Counted from the first letter of the stretch, positions 1 through 9,074 are shown. The stretch: DNA of 64,000 nt from an uncultured Paracoccaceae bacterium (GCA_947494445.1 CANLVD010000003.1:62001-126000), one strand, 5' to 3'. Translations and numbers: made by a program. Notes: generated by a model from the letters alone, not told the origin.

Positions 1-273
1 GACATCCTGCTCAGGCATTTCGAGGATGCCGAGGCCGAATGCGCCCGCATTCTGGACGCGCCCGCCGAGGACCCCAAGACCGGCAAACGCATCATCATGG
101 CTCACCCGGCCTATGACCAGTGCATCAAGGCAAGCCATGTCTTCAACTTGCTGGACGCACGCGGCGTGATTTCGGTCACCGAACGACAGGCCTATATCGG
201 GCGCGTGCGCGCACTTGCCAAACAATGCGCTGATGCCTTTGTGCAGACGGATGCCGGGGGTTTTGCCGCGTGA
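1..273 (+). CDS. glyQ: Glycyl-tRNA synthetase alpha subunit, C-terminal part (5' end outside window)
   Basis: The reading frame enters from the left edge and ends at a TGA at 271-273, leaving the last 90 residues. The stretch [18 protein letters not shown] followed by [15 protein letters not shown] is the typical C-terminal end of the class II GlyRS alpha chain, which holds the catalytic core of the alpha2beta2 enzyme that charges tRNA-Gly in the cytoplasm. The beta subunit gene glyS follows 0.5 kb downstream on the same strand, with one small membrane-protein gene between, so an operon is likely. The start, RBS and promoter are not visible. Confidence 0.93.
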   Translation, partial: DILLRHFEDAEAECARILDAPAEDPKTGKRIIMAHPAYDQCIKASHVFNLLDARGVISVTERQAYIGRVRALAKQCADAFVQTDAGGFAA

Positions 274-322
274 TGCCAGCTGAGTGTTTCCTGCAAATCT
301 GCAAACCACGGGCGGTAGCCTC

Positions 323-769
323 ATGAACGGCAAATACCTTGTGGGCGGGTTGCTGGCCTTTACGGCGGTATTTGCGTGTGTGCTGTGGTACACGCAGACA
401 TATGCCTATTACGACCGTGTCAGCGATGTGGAGAGAATCGAAGTTGCTGGCAAAACCCTGTCGGTGCGCGACTATCAGGGCATAGATGCTGACACCTCGC
501 CGATGAAAATCCGGGCCTGTTTCACGCTGGACCCGACTGAAATCGATGCACCCAAGGCAGATGATGCAACTCCGCTGGGCGCACCCGTTTGGTTCGATTG
601 TTTTGACAATGGCAAGCTGACCGAAGATATCACCGCTGGCAGGGCTGTGGCTTATGTTGCCGGTGACGAGACGCCCGAAGGGGCCACGACCTACCAAATT
701 CTCCGCTATCTGGCGGTGTATCCCGATGGCCGCGCCTATCTCTGGCGCCAATACAACAAGCTGGACTGA
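323..769 (+). CDS. Small membrane-anchored protein between glyQ and glyS (DUF6446-like)
   Basis: This 148-residue protein has one N-terminal membrane segment (residues about 5-22, YLVGGLLAFTAVFACVLWY) and a soluble, probably periplasmic, domain. A GTG at 284 would add 13 residues, but the ATG at 323 places the hydrophobic segment at the N-terminus as expected for a signal anchor. Two cysteines (in RACFTL and FDCFDN) lie in the soluble part. The stop overlaps the glyS start (TGATG), indicating translational coupling. From memory, proteins of this kind sit between glyQ and glyS in many Rhodobacterales and are grouped as DUF6446; older records sometimes call them histidine kinase, for which I see no support. 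The function is unknown. Confidence 0.75.
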   Translation: MNGKYLVGGLLAFTAVFACVLWYTQTYAYYDRVSDVERIEVAGKTLSVRDYQGIDADTSPMKIRACFTLDPTEIDAPKADDATPLGAPVWFDCFDNGKLTEDITAGRAVAYVAGDETPEGATTYQILRYLAVYPDGRAYLWRQYNKLD

Positions 770-2829
770 TGCCTGATCTTCTCCTTGAGCTGTTTTCCGA
801 AGAAATTCCGGCCCGCATGCAGGCGCGTGCAGCCAGTGACCTCAAGCGTCTGGTCACCGATGCACTGGTTGAAGCGGGGCTGACCTATGCATCCGCAGGA
901 GCATTCTCGACTCCGCGGCGGCTGGCGCTTTCGGTGGAAGGGTTGACGGCTGAAAGCCCGACCCTGACGGAAGAGCGCAAGGGTCCGCGCACGGATGCAC
1001 CGGAGAAAGCGCTGGACGGCTTTCTGCGCTCCACCGGTCTGACCAGGGATCAGCTTGAGGCGCGGGACGACAAGAAAGGGCAGGTCTGGTTTGCCTCCAT
1101 CACCAAACCGGGCCGACCGGCGGCTGGGATCATCGCGGAAGTGATGCCTGGCATCATCGAAAACTTCCCATGGCCGAAATCCATGCGCTGGGGCGCAGGC
1201 CAGATGCGCTGGGTCCGTCCGCTTCATTCGATCCTGTGCATCCTAAGCGATGAAGCAGGCGCGCAGGTGGTCCCGTTTGATGCGGCCGGTATTGCGGCAG
1301 GCGATCAGACGCAAGGTCATCGCTTCATGGCGCCCGAAGCCATCAAGGTGACCTCGTTTGAAGACTATGAGACCCGACTGAAACGCGCCCACGTCATCCT
1401 GAGTGCGGAGGAACGGGCCGAGGCGATCTGGTCGGACGCCTCAAATCAGGCCTTTGCGCGCGGGTTGGAACTGGTCGAGGACAAGGGTCTTCTGGCAGAG
1501 GTGTCCGGCCTTGTGGAATGGCCCGTCGTGCTGATGGGTGACATCGCGCCCCAGTTTCTGGAATTGCCGCCGGAGGTTCTGCAGACGTCGATGAAGGAAC
1601 ATCAGAAGTTCTTTTCCGTACGCAATCCCAAGACTGCCAGGATCGAGGCTTATGTGACGGTCGCCAACCGGGAAACAGCCGACAACGGAGCAACAATCCT
1701 TGCGGGGAACTCCAAGGTGCTGACCGCGCGCCTATCGGACGCAAAATTCTTCTGGGAAAACGATTTGCGCGTGGTGCGGGACAAAGGGATGGAGGCGCTG
1801 GCCACACCGCTTGCCAACGTGACCTTCCACAACAAGCTGGGAACGGTGGCCGCGCGGATTGACCGGATTGCAGCACTTGCGCGTGAGATTGCACCGCTGG
1901 TGGGCGCTGATGCAGATCAGGCTGAGGCCGCAGCCAAGGTGGCCAAGGCGGATCTGTCGTCTGAGATGGTCTATGAATTCCCGGAACTTCAAGGGGTTAT
2001 GGGCAAATACTACGCCAAGGCAGTAGGGCTGGCAGACAATATTGCCGAGACTTGCGAGACCCACTGGGCGCCTTTGGGCCCATCCGATGATGTCCCGACC
2101 GAGCCTGTCGCCATTGCGGTGGCTCTGGCCGACAAGATCGACATGCTGACAGGCTTTTGGGCAATCGATGAAAAGCCGACGGGCTCAAAGGATCCGTTTG
2201 CGTTGAGGCGGGCGGCTTTGGGGGTTATTCGGACGGTGTTGGAAAACGACAGCCGGTTGACTTTGGGCAAGACACTTGGGTCTGCGTCACATGATGCCGA
2301 TGTTGATAACCTTCTGTCCTTCTTTGCCGAACGCTTGAAAACGCACCTCCGGTCCGAGGGCATTCGCCATGATGTCATCGATGCGGCTTTTCAGTTGGGC
2401 GGGCAGGATGACCTTGTGCTTTTGGTCAATCGGGTCAAGGCGTTGCAGGCGTTCCTTGACACAGATGATGGCACCAATCTGCTGCAGGGCACCAAGCGTG
2501 CGACGAATATTCTGAGTGCTGAGGAAAAGAAGGACGGGATTGAGTATTCGCTCGACCCGGATATCAAATTCGCTGAAACCGATGAGGAACGTGCCTTGTT
2601 TAAGGCGTTGGATGCGGCTGAACCCGCGATCCGATCAGCACTCGCAGAAGAGGATTTTGGCACCGCCATGGCAGGGCTTGCGGGCCTTCGCGCGCCCATT
2701 GATGCCTTCTTCGAGGCCACGGTCGTGAACGCGGACAATCAGATCGTGCGGCGCAATCGTCTGTGTCTGCTCAACCGCATCCGGTCGATCACCGGTCAGG
2801 TCGCTGTCTTCTCAGTCATCGAGGGCTGA
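769..2829 (+). CDS. glyS: Glycyl-tRNA synthetase beta subunit
   Basis: At 686 residues this matches the family's usual length of about 690. It opens with LLLELFSEEIPARMQ, the hallmark N-terminus of GlyS, and contains the conserved GSKDPFALRRAALG segment near residue 470, followed by a helical C-terminal anticodon-binding (DALR-type) region. With GlyQ it forms the alpha2beta2 enzyme that charges tRNA-Gly; the beta chain contributes tRNA recognition. The ATG overlaps the preceding stop by one base. Identification is secure. Confidence 0.97.
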   Translation: MPDLLLELFSEEIPARMQARAASDLKRLVTDALVEAGLTYASAGAFSTPRRLALSVEGLTAESPTLTEERKGPRTDAPEKALDGFLRSTGLTRDQLEARDDKKGQVWFASITKPGRPAAGIIAEVMPGIIENFPWPKSMRWGAGQMRWVRPLHSILCILSDEAGAQVVPFDAAGIAAGDQTQGHRFMAPEAIKVTSFEDYETRLKRAHVILSAEERAEAIWSDASNQAFARGLELVEDKGLLAEVSGLVEWPVVLMGDIAPQFLELPPEVLQTSMKEHQKFFSVRNPKTARIEAYVTVANRETADNGATILAGNSKVLTARLSDAKFFWENDLRVVRDKGMEALATPLANVTFHNKLGTVAARIDRIAALAREIAPLVGADADQAEAAAKVAKADLSSEMVYEFPELQGVMGKYYAKAVGLADNIAETCETHWAPLGPSDDVPTEPVAIAVALADKIDMLTGFWAIDEKPTGSKDPFALRRAALGVIRTVLENDSRLTLGKTLGSASHDADVDNLLSFFAERLKTHLRSEGIRHDVIDAAFQLGGQDDLVLLVNRVKALQAFLDTDDGTNLLQGTKRATNILSAEEKKDGIEYSLDPDIKFAETDEERALFKALDAAEPAIRSALAEEDFGTAMAGLAGLRAPIDAFFEATVVNADNQIVRRNRLCLLNRIRSITGQVAVFSVIEG

Positions 2830-2903
2830 CACGCGGGCAATTGCCCATTGTTTTTGCAGTTTTCTCGCTTATTGTGCGCTGCACAAGGGAAGAGATAACG
2901 AAT

Positions 2904-5468
2904 ATGGGACAGGGGCAGTCCATCCAGCCGATTTCAAAGGTCGCCGATCAGGCAGGCCAGTTTGGCGCGCGTGCGGCCAAGCTGGCGATGCTGATGCGCA
3001 TTGGCTTGCCTGTGCCCAACGGTCTGGCGCTGTCGTTTGACGCCACCCAGCGCATCGGCCGTGGCGAAAGCCTGTCTGAACTGCCAAAGACCAGCGGATT
3101 TGTGGCACTCAGGACGTCCCCCGGTGAGGCCGCCTGGGGCGGGGTTCCGGCGATGCTGAACCTTGGCGTGACCAGCCAGACCTTACCGGGGCTGGAGGCA
3201 AAACTTGGGCGCAAAAGCGCGCTGGATGTGTTTCGGCGCGGGATCATGTCGTACGGGGTGCGGGTTCACGGGCTGGACCCGGAAGATTTTGAAAACCTGT
3301 ATTATGACCAGCTGAAGCTGTCCAAGACGCTGACTGAAACGGGGCTGGAGGAATTGGTCAAGGACAGCCTTGCCCTTTATCATGACGAGGTGGGCGAAGC
3401 ATTTCCCGAAAACCCCGACAAGCAGGTGCAAATGGCCTTGCGCGCCATGGTCAAGGCCTGGTCGACACCGACCGCGCGCATTCTGCGTATGGCCAAGGGC
3501 GCACCGGAAGAGGCACCCTTGGGCTTGATGATCCAGAAGATGGTTTTCGGTTTGGGACCAGAGAACGGGGCAGGTGCCCTGCAGATGGTTGATGAGGGGA
3601 CCGGGGCGTCCAGCATCACGGGCCGGTTTTTGCCAGATGCTCTTGGTCAGGACGCGACCACGGGACTGCGCACCCCGCATCTGGCGACAGTGATCGAACG
3701 CGAGGCCGCCGGGCAAACCCTGCCGTCGCTGGAAGAAATGCATCCCGATGGCCTGAGCCTGCTGAAATCGGCGACCACGGCAGCGACTAAGGTGCTGTCT
3801 GATGCTCAGCGGCTGGAGTTTACGCTGATCGGTCCGAACATTCACGTGCTGGATGCGATCCCGGCCAGACGTACGTCGCGGGCAACAGTGCGCATAGCCG
3901 TGGATCTGGCCAAGGCTGGCGTGATCAGCCGCGAAGATGCGGTGCTCAGGATTGAGCCGGGGCATCTGGCGGAAAGCTTGCATCCGCAGGTCGATCCTTA
4001 TGCCACCAGAACGGTTCTGGGCACGGGCCTTGCGGCCAGTCCCGGCGCTGCCACGGGCAAGATCGTGTTCACGCCGGAGGCTGCTCAGGCCGCGCAATCC
4101 CAAGGCGACCCGGCCATTCTTGTGCGGTTCGAGACCAGCCCGGAGGACATTCGCGGCATGCATTCCGCAGTGGCCGTTCTGACTGTGCGCGGCGGCATGA
4201 CCAGCCACGCAGCCGTGATCGCACGCGGTCTTGGTCTGCCATGTGTGGTGGGGGCCTCTGATCTGAGGCTTGATCTGCGCAAGGGCATGCTTACGACTGC
4301 AGCGGGAGAAACGCTTGTGGCAGGTGACATCATCACCATCGATGGCACTGCCGGGCAAGCTCTGGCAGGTGCACCCAAGATGACCCAGGCCGAGATGACG
4401 GGCGCCTTCACCGAATTAATGAACTGGGCCGACGAGATGCGCAGCATGGGCGTGCGCGCCAATGCCGATACCACGCAAGACGCTGAAGTCGCACGCAATT
4501 TCAAAGTTGATGGTATTGGTCTTTGCCGGACGGAACACATGTTCTTTCAGGATGACCGCATCGATTCCATGCGCGAGATGATCCTTGCGAATTCCACGGA
4601 GAGCCGACAGGACGCGCTGGCCAAACTGCTTGATATGCAGCGCAAGGACTTTACCGAACTGCTGCGCACAATGGCCGGGATGCCGGTTACGATCCGCCTT
4701 CTTGACCCGCCCCTGCACGAGTTCCTGCCCCATTCGGAGGAAGAGATCGCAACCCTCGCCACTGCCATGAACCTGCCCGTGGAAGAGGTGATGGCCCGCG
4801 CGGAAGACCTGCATGAGTTCAACCCGATGCTGGGCAAGCGTGGTGTGCGGGTGGGTGTCACTATGCCCGAGATCTATGAGATGCAGGCCCGCGCAATTTT
4901 CGAGGCGGTTGTCGCATTGCAGGCCGAGGCTGACCCGCCGGTGCCCGAGATTATGATCCCTCTGGTGTCGGCTACGCGGGAAGTTGAACTGATCAAGGAT
5001 CGCGTTGATGCTGTGGCCCGTGACGTGCGTGCCTCCAGTGGCGTGGCCTTTGCCTACGACATCGGAGTGATGATAGAGACCCCACGCGGTGCGCTGCGGG
5101 CAGGGGACATTGCGCGCCATTGCACCTTCTTCAGTTTCGGCACGAATGATCTGACGCAAATGACCTATGGTCTGAGCCGCGATGACGCCGGTCGGTTCAT
5201 GCGCGATTATGTCAATCTTGGCGTGTTCACCGAAGACCCGTTCCACTCTCTGGACATTGAAGGCGTGGGGGAACTGGTGCTGCTGGCCACCAGCCGGGCG
5301 CGCGAAGCCAACCCGGACATCAAGCTGGGATTGTGTGGCGAACACGGCGGCGATCCGGCCTCCATCAGGTTTTGCAAGATTGCCGGTTTCGACTATGTCT
5401 CCTGCTCGCCGTTTCGGGTCCCGATTGCCCGGCTCGCCGCAGCGCAGGCGTCACTCCTGAGCCGGTAG
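2904..5468 (+). CDS. Pyruvate,phosphate dikinase-like PEP-utilising enzyme with altered ATP-binding half
   Basis: The ATG at 2904 (854 residues) follows GGGAAGAGA. Canonical PPDKs are about 870-900 residues. The central phosphohistidine domain has GGMTSHAAV with the carrier His at 435. The C-terminal PEP/pyruvate domain is intact: GLCRTEHMFF near 540, IRLLDPPLHEF near 600, MIETPRGA, FGTNDLTQM, and the acid/base Cys at 811 in LGLCGEHGGDP. The N-terminal ATP-grasp part is recognisable but drifted. Where canonical enzymes read LQTRNGKRTA this one has LDAIPARRTS (near 316), losing the usual Gln and Arg ATP ligands, and SMPGMMDT is replaced by AAWGGVPA. It may be a paralogue with changed nucleotide use. 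It lies 74 bp after glyS. Confidence 0.85.
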   Translation: MGQGQSIQPISKVADQAGQFGARAAKLAMLMRIGLPVPNGLALSFDATQRIGRGESLSELPKTSGFVALRTSPGEAAWGGVPAMLNLGVTSQTLPGLEAKLGRKSALDVFRRGIMSYGVRVHGLDPEDFENLYYDQLKLSKTLTETGLEELVKDSLALYHDEVGEAFPENPDKQVQMALRAMVKAWSTPTARILRMAKGAPEEAPLGLMIQKMVFGLGPENGAGALQMVDEGTGASSITGRFLPDALGQDATTGLRTPHLATVIEREAAGQTLPSLEEMHPDGLSLLKSATTAATKVLSDAQRLEFTLIGPNIHVLDAIPARRTSRATVRIAVDLAKAGVISREDAVLRIEPGHLAESLHPQVDPYATRTVLGTGLAASPGAATGKIVFTPEAAQAAQSQGDPAILVRFETSPEDIRGMHSAVAVLTVRGGMTSHAAVIARGLGLPCVVGASDLRLDLRKGMLTTAAGETLVAGDIITIDGTAGQALAGAPKMTQAEMTGAFTELMNWADEMRSMGVRANADTTQDAEVARNFKVDGIGLCRTEHMFFQDDRIDSMREMILANSTESRQDALAKLLDMQRKDFTELLRTMAGMPVTIRLLDPPLHEFLPHSEEEIATLATAMNLPVEEVMARAEDLHEFNPMLGKRGVRVGVTMPEIYEMQARAIFEAVVALQAEADPPVPEIMIPLVSATREVELIKDRVDAVARDVRASSGVAFAYDIGVMIETPRGALRAGDIARHCTFFSFGTNDLTQMTYGLSRDDAGRFMRDYVNLGVFTEDPFHSLDIEGVGELVLLATSRAREANPDIKLGLCGEHGGDPASIRFCKIAGFDYVSCSPFRVPIARLAAAQASLLSR

Positions 5469-5801
5469 TCTGTTTGTAGAAAATTAATGATTCGGCGCTG
5501 GTCAGTGAAAACTTGGGCAGAATTTGGTGGAACTGTGCCAAATTTATGCAGAAAATTTTAAATTCTATTACGTCCACTCCCATCTGAGCGAAACAATCCA
5601 AACGTCTTTTAATCAATACAAAAACAAAGTTTCCATATCCGCGATAGTCACCATATGCATGGCCGGTTTGCAGCCAAAACAGTAGACAACACATGGCCTT
5701 ATCTGTCATTCAACGGGCTCGCAGCGCCACGTTTATCGTGTGTTGGGGGCGCGGATCGGGCATCTGCCTTGGTTCGCCAGCCGAAAAGTGAGGGTGCGCA
5801 G
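5469..5801. other. AT-rich intergenic region upstream of the cell wall hydrolase gene
   Basis: This 333-base stretch is visibly richer in A+T than its surroundings, especially 5480-5650, with several TTAA words but none spaced as a CtrA site. I see no credible gene, tRNA or strong hairpin. It probably holds the promoter and 5' leader of the hydrolase gene at 5802. A frame opening at 5655 runs into that gene but lacks an RBS and would bury the signal peptide. Confidence 0.55.
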
Positions 5802-6662
5802 ATGATGAATTCAATGGGGTGGGCTCGTGGCCTTTGCCACGGAGTTGCCGTTTTGCTGGCCATTTCAGGCGCGTCAACGGCTATGGCCAGTCAGAACTTC
5901 GAAGCGCAGGGTGTTTGGTCCTCTGGCTTTGCAGATGTTCAGGTACAGGAACAGATTTCGGTCGTCTCGGAACAGCTTCAAACGCTCGAGGCAACGGCTC
6001 ACGGCATGCATCTTGATGGATTGCAGCCCGGCAGCCTCAATCTGGTGAAACTTCCTGAACTGTTGGCTGTGCAATTCCCCGAAGTGACACCGAAACTGTC
6101 TTTCAAAGGCAAGCCCGGTCTGAATAGCTATGTGGTCCAGCCTCAGATTGCGTCCCTTGGCGCAATGGCAGCCGAAGTTGAGGGCATGGTTACGGCTTTC
6201 AAGACATTCGACATTCATGAAGCACGCCTTGACGATATGCCTTTGGAAACTGCAGGTGACGAGGCAGCTTGTCTGGCAGAAGCGCTTTATTTCGAGGCCC
6301 GTGGCGAACCCATTCTGGGTCAGATTGCCGTGGCAGAGGTTATTCTGAACCGTGTAGACAGTCGCAAATACCCAGACACGATCTGTGGTGTGATCTCGCA
6401 GGGCGAGCATCGTCGCAACGCCTGCCAGTTTTCATTCCGCTGCGATGGTCAGCCTGAAGAGTTCCACGAGGAAAACGCTTATGAGCGCGTGGCCAAGCTG
6501 GGTCAGCTGATGCTGGCCGGGCGGGAGCGGTCTGTGACAGATGGTGCGACCCACTACCATTCGACTGCCGTTAGCCCCCGTTGGTCACGTAAGCTGACGA
6601 AGACGGCCAAGGTCGGCTCGCATATCTTCTATAAGTACCCCCAGAAGGTCGCGACGAACTGA
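5802..6662 (+). CDS. Exported SleB/CwlJ-type cell wall hydrolase
   Basis: This 286-residue protein starts at an ATG eight bases after GTGAGGG; it begins MMNSMGWARGLCHGVAVLLA, a signal peptide with likely cleavage after AMA. The C-terminal 130 residues carry the Hydrolase_2 (SleB/CwlJ) domain: DEAACLAEALYFEARGEP with the probable catalytic Glu, then VAEVILNRVDSRKYP, NACQFSFRCDG and THYHSTAVSPRW. Family members cleave peptidoglycan glycan strands. In non-sporulating alphaproteobacteria the domain is thought to remodel the periplasmic wall. Residues 35-150 are not recognisable. It is transcribed alone and converges on nadB with a 3-bp gap. Confidence 0.88.
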   Translation: MMNSMGWARGLCHGVAVLLAISGASTAMASQNFEAQGVWSSGFADVQVQEQISVVSEQLQTLEATAHGMHLDGLQPGSLNLVKLPELLAVQFPEVTPKLSFKGKPGLNSYVVQPQIASLGAMAAEVEGMVTAFKTFDIHEARLDDMPLETAGDEAACLAEALYFEARGEPILGQIAVAEVILNRVDSRKYPDTICGVISQGEHRRNACQFSFRCDGQPEEFHEENAYERVAKLGQLMLAGRERSVTDGATHYHSTAVSPRWSRKLTKTAKVGSHIFYKYPQKVATN

Positions 6663-6665
6663 CGT

Positions 6666-8243
6666 CTAGAGCGCGTCGCGGATCGCCAGTGCCTCGGACA
6701 GCGTAATTTCGCTGCCCATTGCCATGGCCGGGTTTGTCTCCGGAAAATCCGAGCGGAAGTGTCCACCACGGCTTTCCTGACGTTTCAAGGCGCTGGCTGT
6801 GATCAGCGTGGCAGCAGTGGACATGTTCAGAAATGCACGCGAGATTGGTGCCCAGTCGCGTTCAAGCACTGCGATCTCACGCAATGCGGTTTCGAGGCCG
6901 GCTTCTGTGCGCTCCAGCCCGACATAAGTGGTCATCAGATCGCGCAATGCGCTGACAGCTTCAGCCGGGGCCAACTTTTCCTGAGCCTCTGCAGATGCCG
7001 TGATGCTTGTCAGTTCTTGCGCATCATGTGGGGCGGTTCCGGATGGTGTCTCACGAATGTCCTGCGCAATGCGTGCCCCAAACACCACTGCCTCAAGGAG
7101 CGAGTTCGAGGCCAGCCGGTTTGCGCCATGCAGTCCCGTGCAGGACGTCTCGCCACAGACCCACATGCCGGGCAGGGTGGACTTGCCACTTGATGTGACC
7201 TTGATCCCGCCCATGTGAAAATGCTGGGCGGGTTGCACGGGGATGGTCTGGGTCACCGGATCAATGCCTGCGGCCGTGCAATAGGCAGAAACTGTTGGAA
7301 ATTCGTGCAGGATGTCCGCCCCGATTGCGGCGCGGGTGTCGAGGAATGCCTTCCCGCCGTCGCGGATCTTGCGAAAGATCGAGCGGGCGACGATGTCGCG
7401 GGGGGCCAGCTCTCCGTCCGGGTGGTCGTCAAAGACGAAGCGATGGCCATCCTGATCGATCAGGGTGGCACCCTCACCCCTCAGGGCCTCCGTCGCGAGC
7501 GGGCAGGGGTCTGTATCCACCGCGAGCCCGGTGGGGTGAAATTGCACGAACTCGGCATCAGCAATCACCGCCCCCGCGCGGGCAGCCATGCCAAGACCCT
7601 GGCCACGAACTTTGGCAGGGTTGGTTGAAACAGCGTAAAGCCCACCAATGCCCCCGGTTGCCAAAACCGTCGCTTGGGCTGTGAACAGGATCGGCTCGGC
7701 AGTCATGTCGGTTACGCGTCGGGCAAAGACGCCTTTGACCACGCCGCCACTCACGCCAAGATCATCGGCCAGGTACCCCTCAAGCACCGTGATGCTGGGG
7801 GTCTGGCGCACACGGGCGATGAGTGCGTCCATAATGGCGCGCCCCGCCCGGTCACCCGAGACACGCACTACGCGGTTGTGGGAATGGGCTGCCTCACGTG
7901 ATTGTACCAGTTGGCCAGCATCGTCGCGGTCAAAAGGTGTGCCCATGGTCAGCAAATCATCAATGCGTGCAGCGGCATCCGCCGTCACAGACAGGGCAGT
8001 TTCTGCATCCACTGTTCCGGCACCGGCGGTCATCGTGTCATCGGCGTGAAACTTCGGATCGTCACTGTCCCCGATGGCCGCAGCCACGCCACCTTGTGCC
8101 CAGGCAGACGATGCTCCTTCGCCCAAGGGTGCCGGGCTGAGCACGACGCAAGGGTATGGTGCAAGCTTGAGTGCTGTGAACAGACCGGCAAGGCCTGCGC
8201 CCACAATCAGCGCGCCATTGCAGTTGTGGATCGTGTCGGCCAT
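6666..8243 (-). CDS. nadB: L-aspartate oxidase (NAD biosynthesis)
   Basis: NadB is the FAD enzyme that oxidises L-aspartate to iminoaspartate, the substrate of NadA in de novo quinolinate synthesis. The 525-residue protein has the N-terminal dinucleotide fold ALIVGAGLAGL, SSAWAQGGVAAAIGDSDDP, a HFHMGGIKVTSSG segment and the GLHGANRLASNSLLEAVV motif near residue 370, all typical. The start ATG follows AGGGG with 7-base spacing; that RBS lies in the 3' arm of a hairpin described separately. It is downstream of the CAP gene and nadA on the same strand. No nadC follows it, unlike many nad operons. Confidence 0.96.
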   Translation of the reverse strand: MADTIHNCNGALIVGAGLAGLFTALKLAPYPCVVLSPAPLGEGASSAWAQGGVAAAIGDSDDPKFHADDTMTAGAGTVDAETALSVTADAAARIDDLLTMGTPFDRDDAGQLVQSREAAHSHNRVVRVSGDRAGRAIMDALIARVRQTPSITVLEGYLADDLGVSGGVVKGVFARRVTDMTAEPILFTAQATVLATGGIGGLYAVSTNPAKVRGQGLGMAARAGAVIADAEFVQFHPTGLAVDTDPCPLATEALRGEGATLIDQDGHRFVFDDHPDGELAPRDIVARSIFRKIRDGGKAFLDTRAAIGADILHEFPTVSAYCTAAGIDPVTQTIPVQPAQHFHMGGIKVTSSGKSTLPGMWVCGETSCTGLHGANRLASNSLLEAVVFGARIAQDIRETPSGTAPHDAQELTSITASAEAQEKLAPAEAVSALRDLMTTYVGLERTEAGLETALREIAVLERDWAPISRAFLNMSTAATLITASALKRQESRGGHFRSDFPETNPAMAMGSEITLSEALAIRDAL

Positions 8244-8250
8244 GAAAATT

Positions 8251-8293
8251 CCCCTGCCTCGTTTGCGTGAGTGCTACGCGGTTGAGGCAGGGG
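8251..8293 (-). promoter_or_regulatory. Hairpin covering the nadB ribosome-binding site
   Basis: The arms 8251-8260 (CCCCTGCCTC on the plus strand) and 8284-8293 (GAGGCAGGGG) are perfect 10-bp inverted repeats; inside them GCGT (8265-8268) and ACGC (8276-8279) can form a second stem. In the leftward mRNA the 3' arm contains the AGGGG that serves as the nadB RBS, 7 bases from the ATG. Pairing would block initiation. It could equally act as an intercistronic stop or mRNA-stability hairpin, although it has no adjoining U-run. Confidence 0.6.
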
Positions 8294-8320
8294 CTGCAAG
8301 CGTTCGGGAATTCTGCTTGA

Positions 8321-8950
8321 TCAGTTGGCGAAATTCTGGGTCAGGAAGACGTTGCCACAAAGTGGCCCGCGCCGGTCGACGGCAAAGGCTGTGCCGACCC
8401 GGTTGAACTTGCGGTCCAGGATGTTGCGCCGGTGTCCGCTGGAGCCCATCCACTGGCCCACAGCTTCTTTCGCGAGGCTCGCATAGCTGTGTTTGGGGAC
8501 CGGCTGACCATTTGTGTATTTGAACGAACACTGGCTGGAAACCTTGGCCTGAATGGGGCGTCCGTTCAGCGCATAAACATAGTTTTTAGCAATGTTTTCA
8601 GCAGCTTTCTTCCACTTGACCTTGGAGCGCTTCAGCCGTTTGGACATTGTCTCCCGGCCGGAGTAGGGGATCTTGTGGCCAAAGACACCGGTCTTGGCCA
8701 TGCCCGTGGAATGCCCGGCCGCCATTGAAATCAGACCGCGATCACTGCGCAGGGCAGAGCGTCCGGCACGGCAGCGTTCCTTGTTCAGATAGTGCAGGAC
8801 AGCCTGATTGAAGGTGGCATTGTCGGGGCGTTCGGTATTGATTGGCTTGCCGGCTTTCGCGCTCAGTGACCCGGCAGAACAGGCCAGAGCAATCTGTGGC
8901 GCCAACATCATCGAGACGGCAAAGGCCAGAATTCGGGCAATTCGGTTCAT
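8321..8950 (-). CDS. Secreted CAP-domain (SCP/PR1-like) protein
   Basis: This 209-residue protein begins with a signal peptide (MNRIARILAFAVSMMLAPQIALA). The mature part is one CAP domain: a helix with LHYLNKERCRAGRSALR, the GHSTGMAKTGVFGHK motif, AENIAKNYVYA, and the closing GSSGHRRNILDRKFNRVGTAF with the usual H/G residues. Several cysteines suggest disulfides. Bacterial CAP proteins are extracytoplasmic; their substrates are mostly unknown. It sits between nadA and nadB, with gaps of 124 and 77 bp, in the same direction, an unusual partner for NAD synthesis. Its RBS (AAAGG) is inside a small GAAA-capped hairpin. Confidence 0.88.
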   Translation of the reverse strand: MNRIARILAFAVSMMLAPQIALACSAGSLSAKAGKPINTERPDNATFNQAVLHYLNKERCRAGRSALRSDRGLISMAAGHSTGMAKTGVFGHKIPYSGRETMSKRLKRSKVKWKKAAENIAKNYVYALNGRPIQAKVSSQCSFKYTNGQPVPKHSYASLAKEAVGQWMGSSGHRRNILDRKFNRVGTAFAVDRRGPLCGNVFLTQNFAN

Positions 8951-8952
8951 GT

Positions 8953-8975
8953 CAGACCTTTATTTCTAAAGGCTG
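8953..8975 (-). promoter_or_regulatory. GAAA-capped hairpin over the RBS of the CAP-domain gene
   Basis: Read on the mRNA strand, CAGCCTTTA, GAAA and TAAAGGTCTG form a 9-bp stem with one bulged U and a GNRA-type loop, ending two bases before the start codon at 8950. The only plausible RBS, AAAGG, is in the 3' arm. This is a folding inference made by eye. Confidence 0.5.
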
Positions 8976-9074
8976 TCTCCCACATTGCCCCCGCGAGCAG
9001 GTTTCAGCGTCAATTCCCGGAAACTGTCGCCGGAAACTGTGCTGAATTCAAGGCAGGATCTCGACCAATTAAGA

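Noticed and set aside
3183-4358. Long open frame on the minus strand opposite the PPDK-like gene
   Set aside because: It is antisense to a well-supported gene, has no RBS or recognisable domain, and is rich in His, Arg, Gln and Cys as typical of shadow frames in GC-rich coding DNA. The same applies to the long minus frame at 31942-33252.
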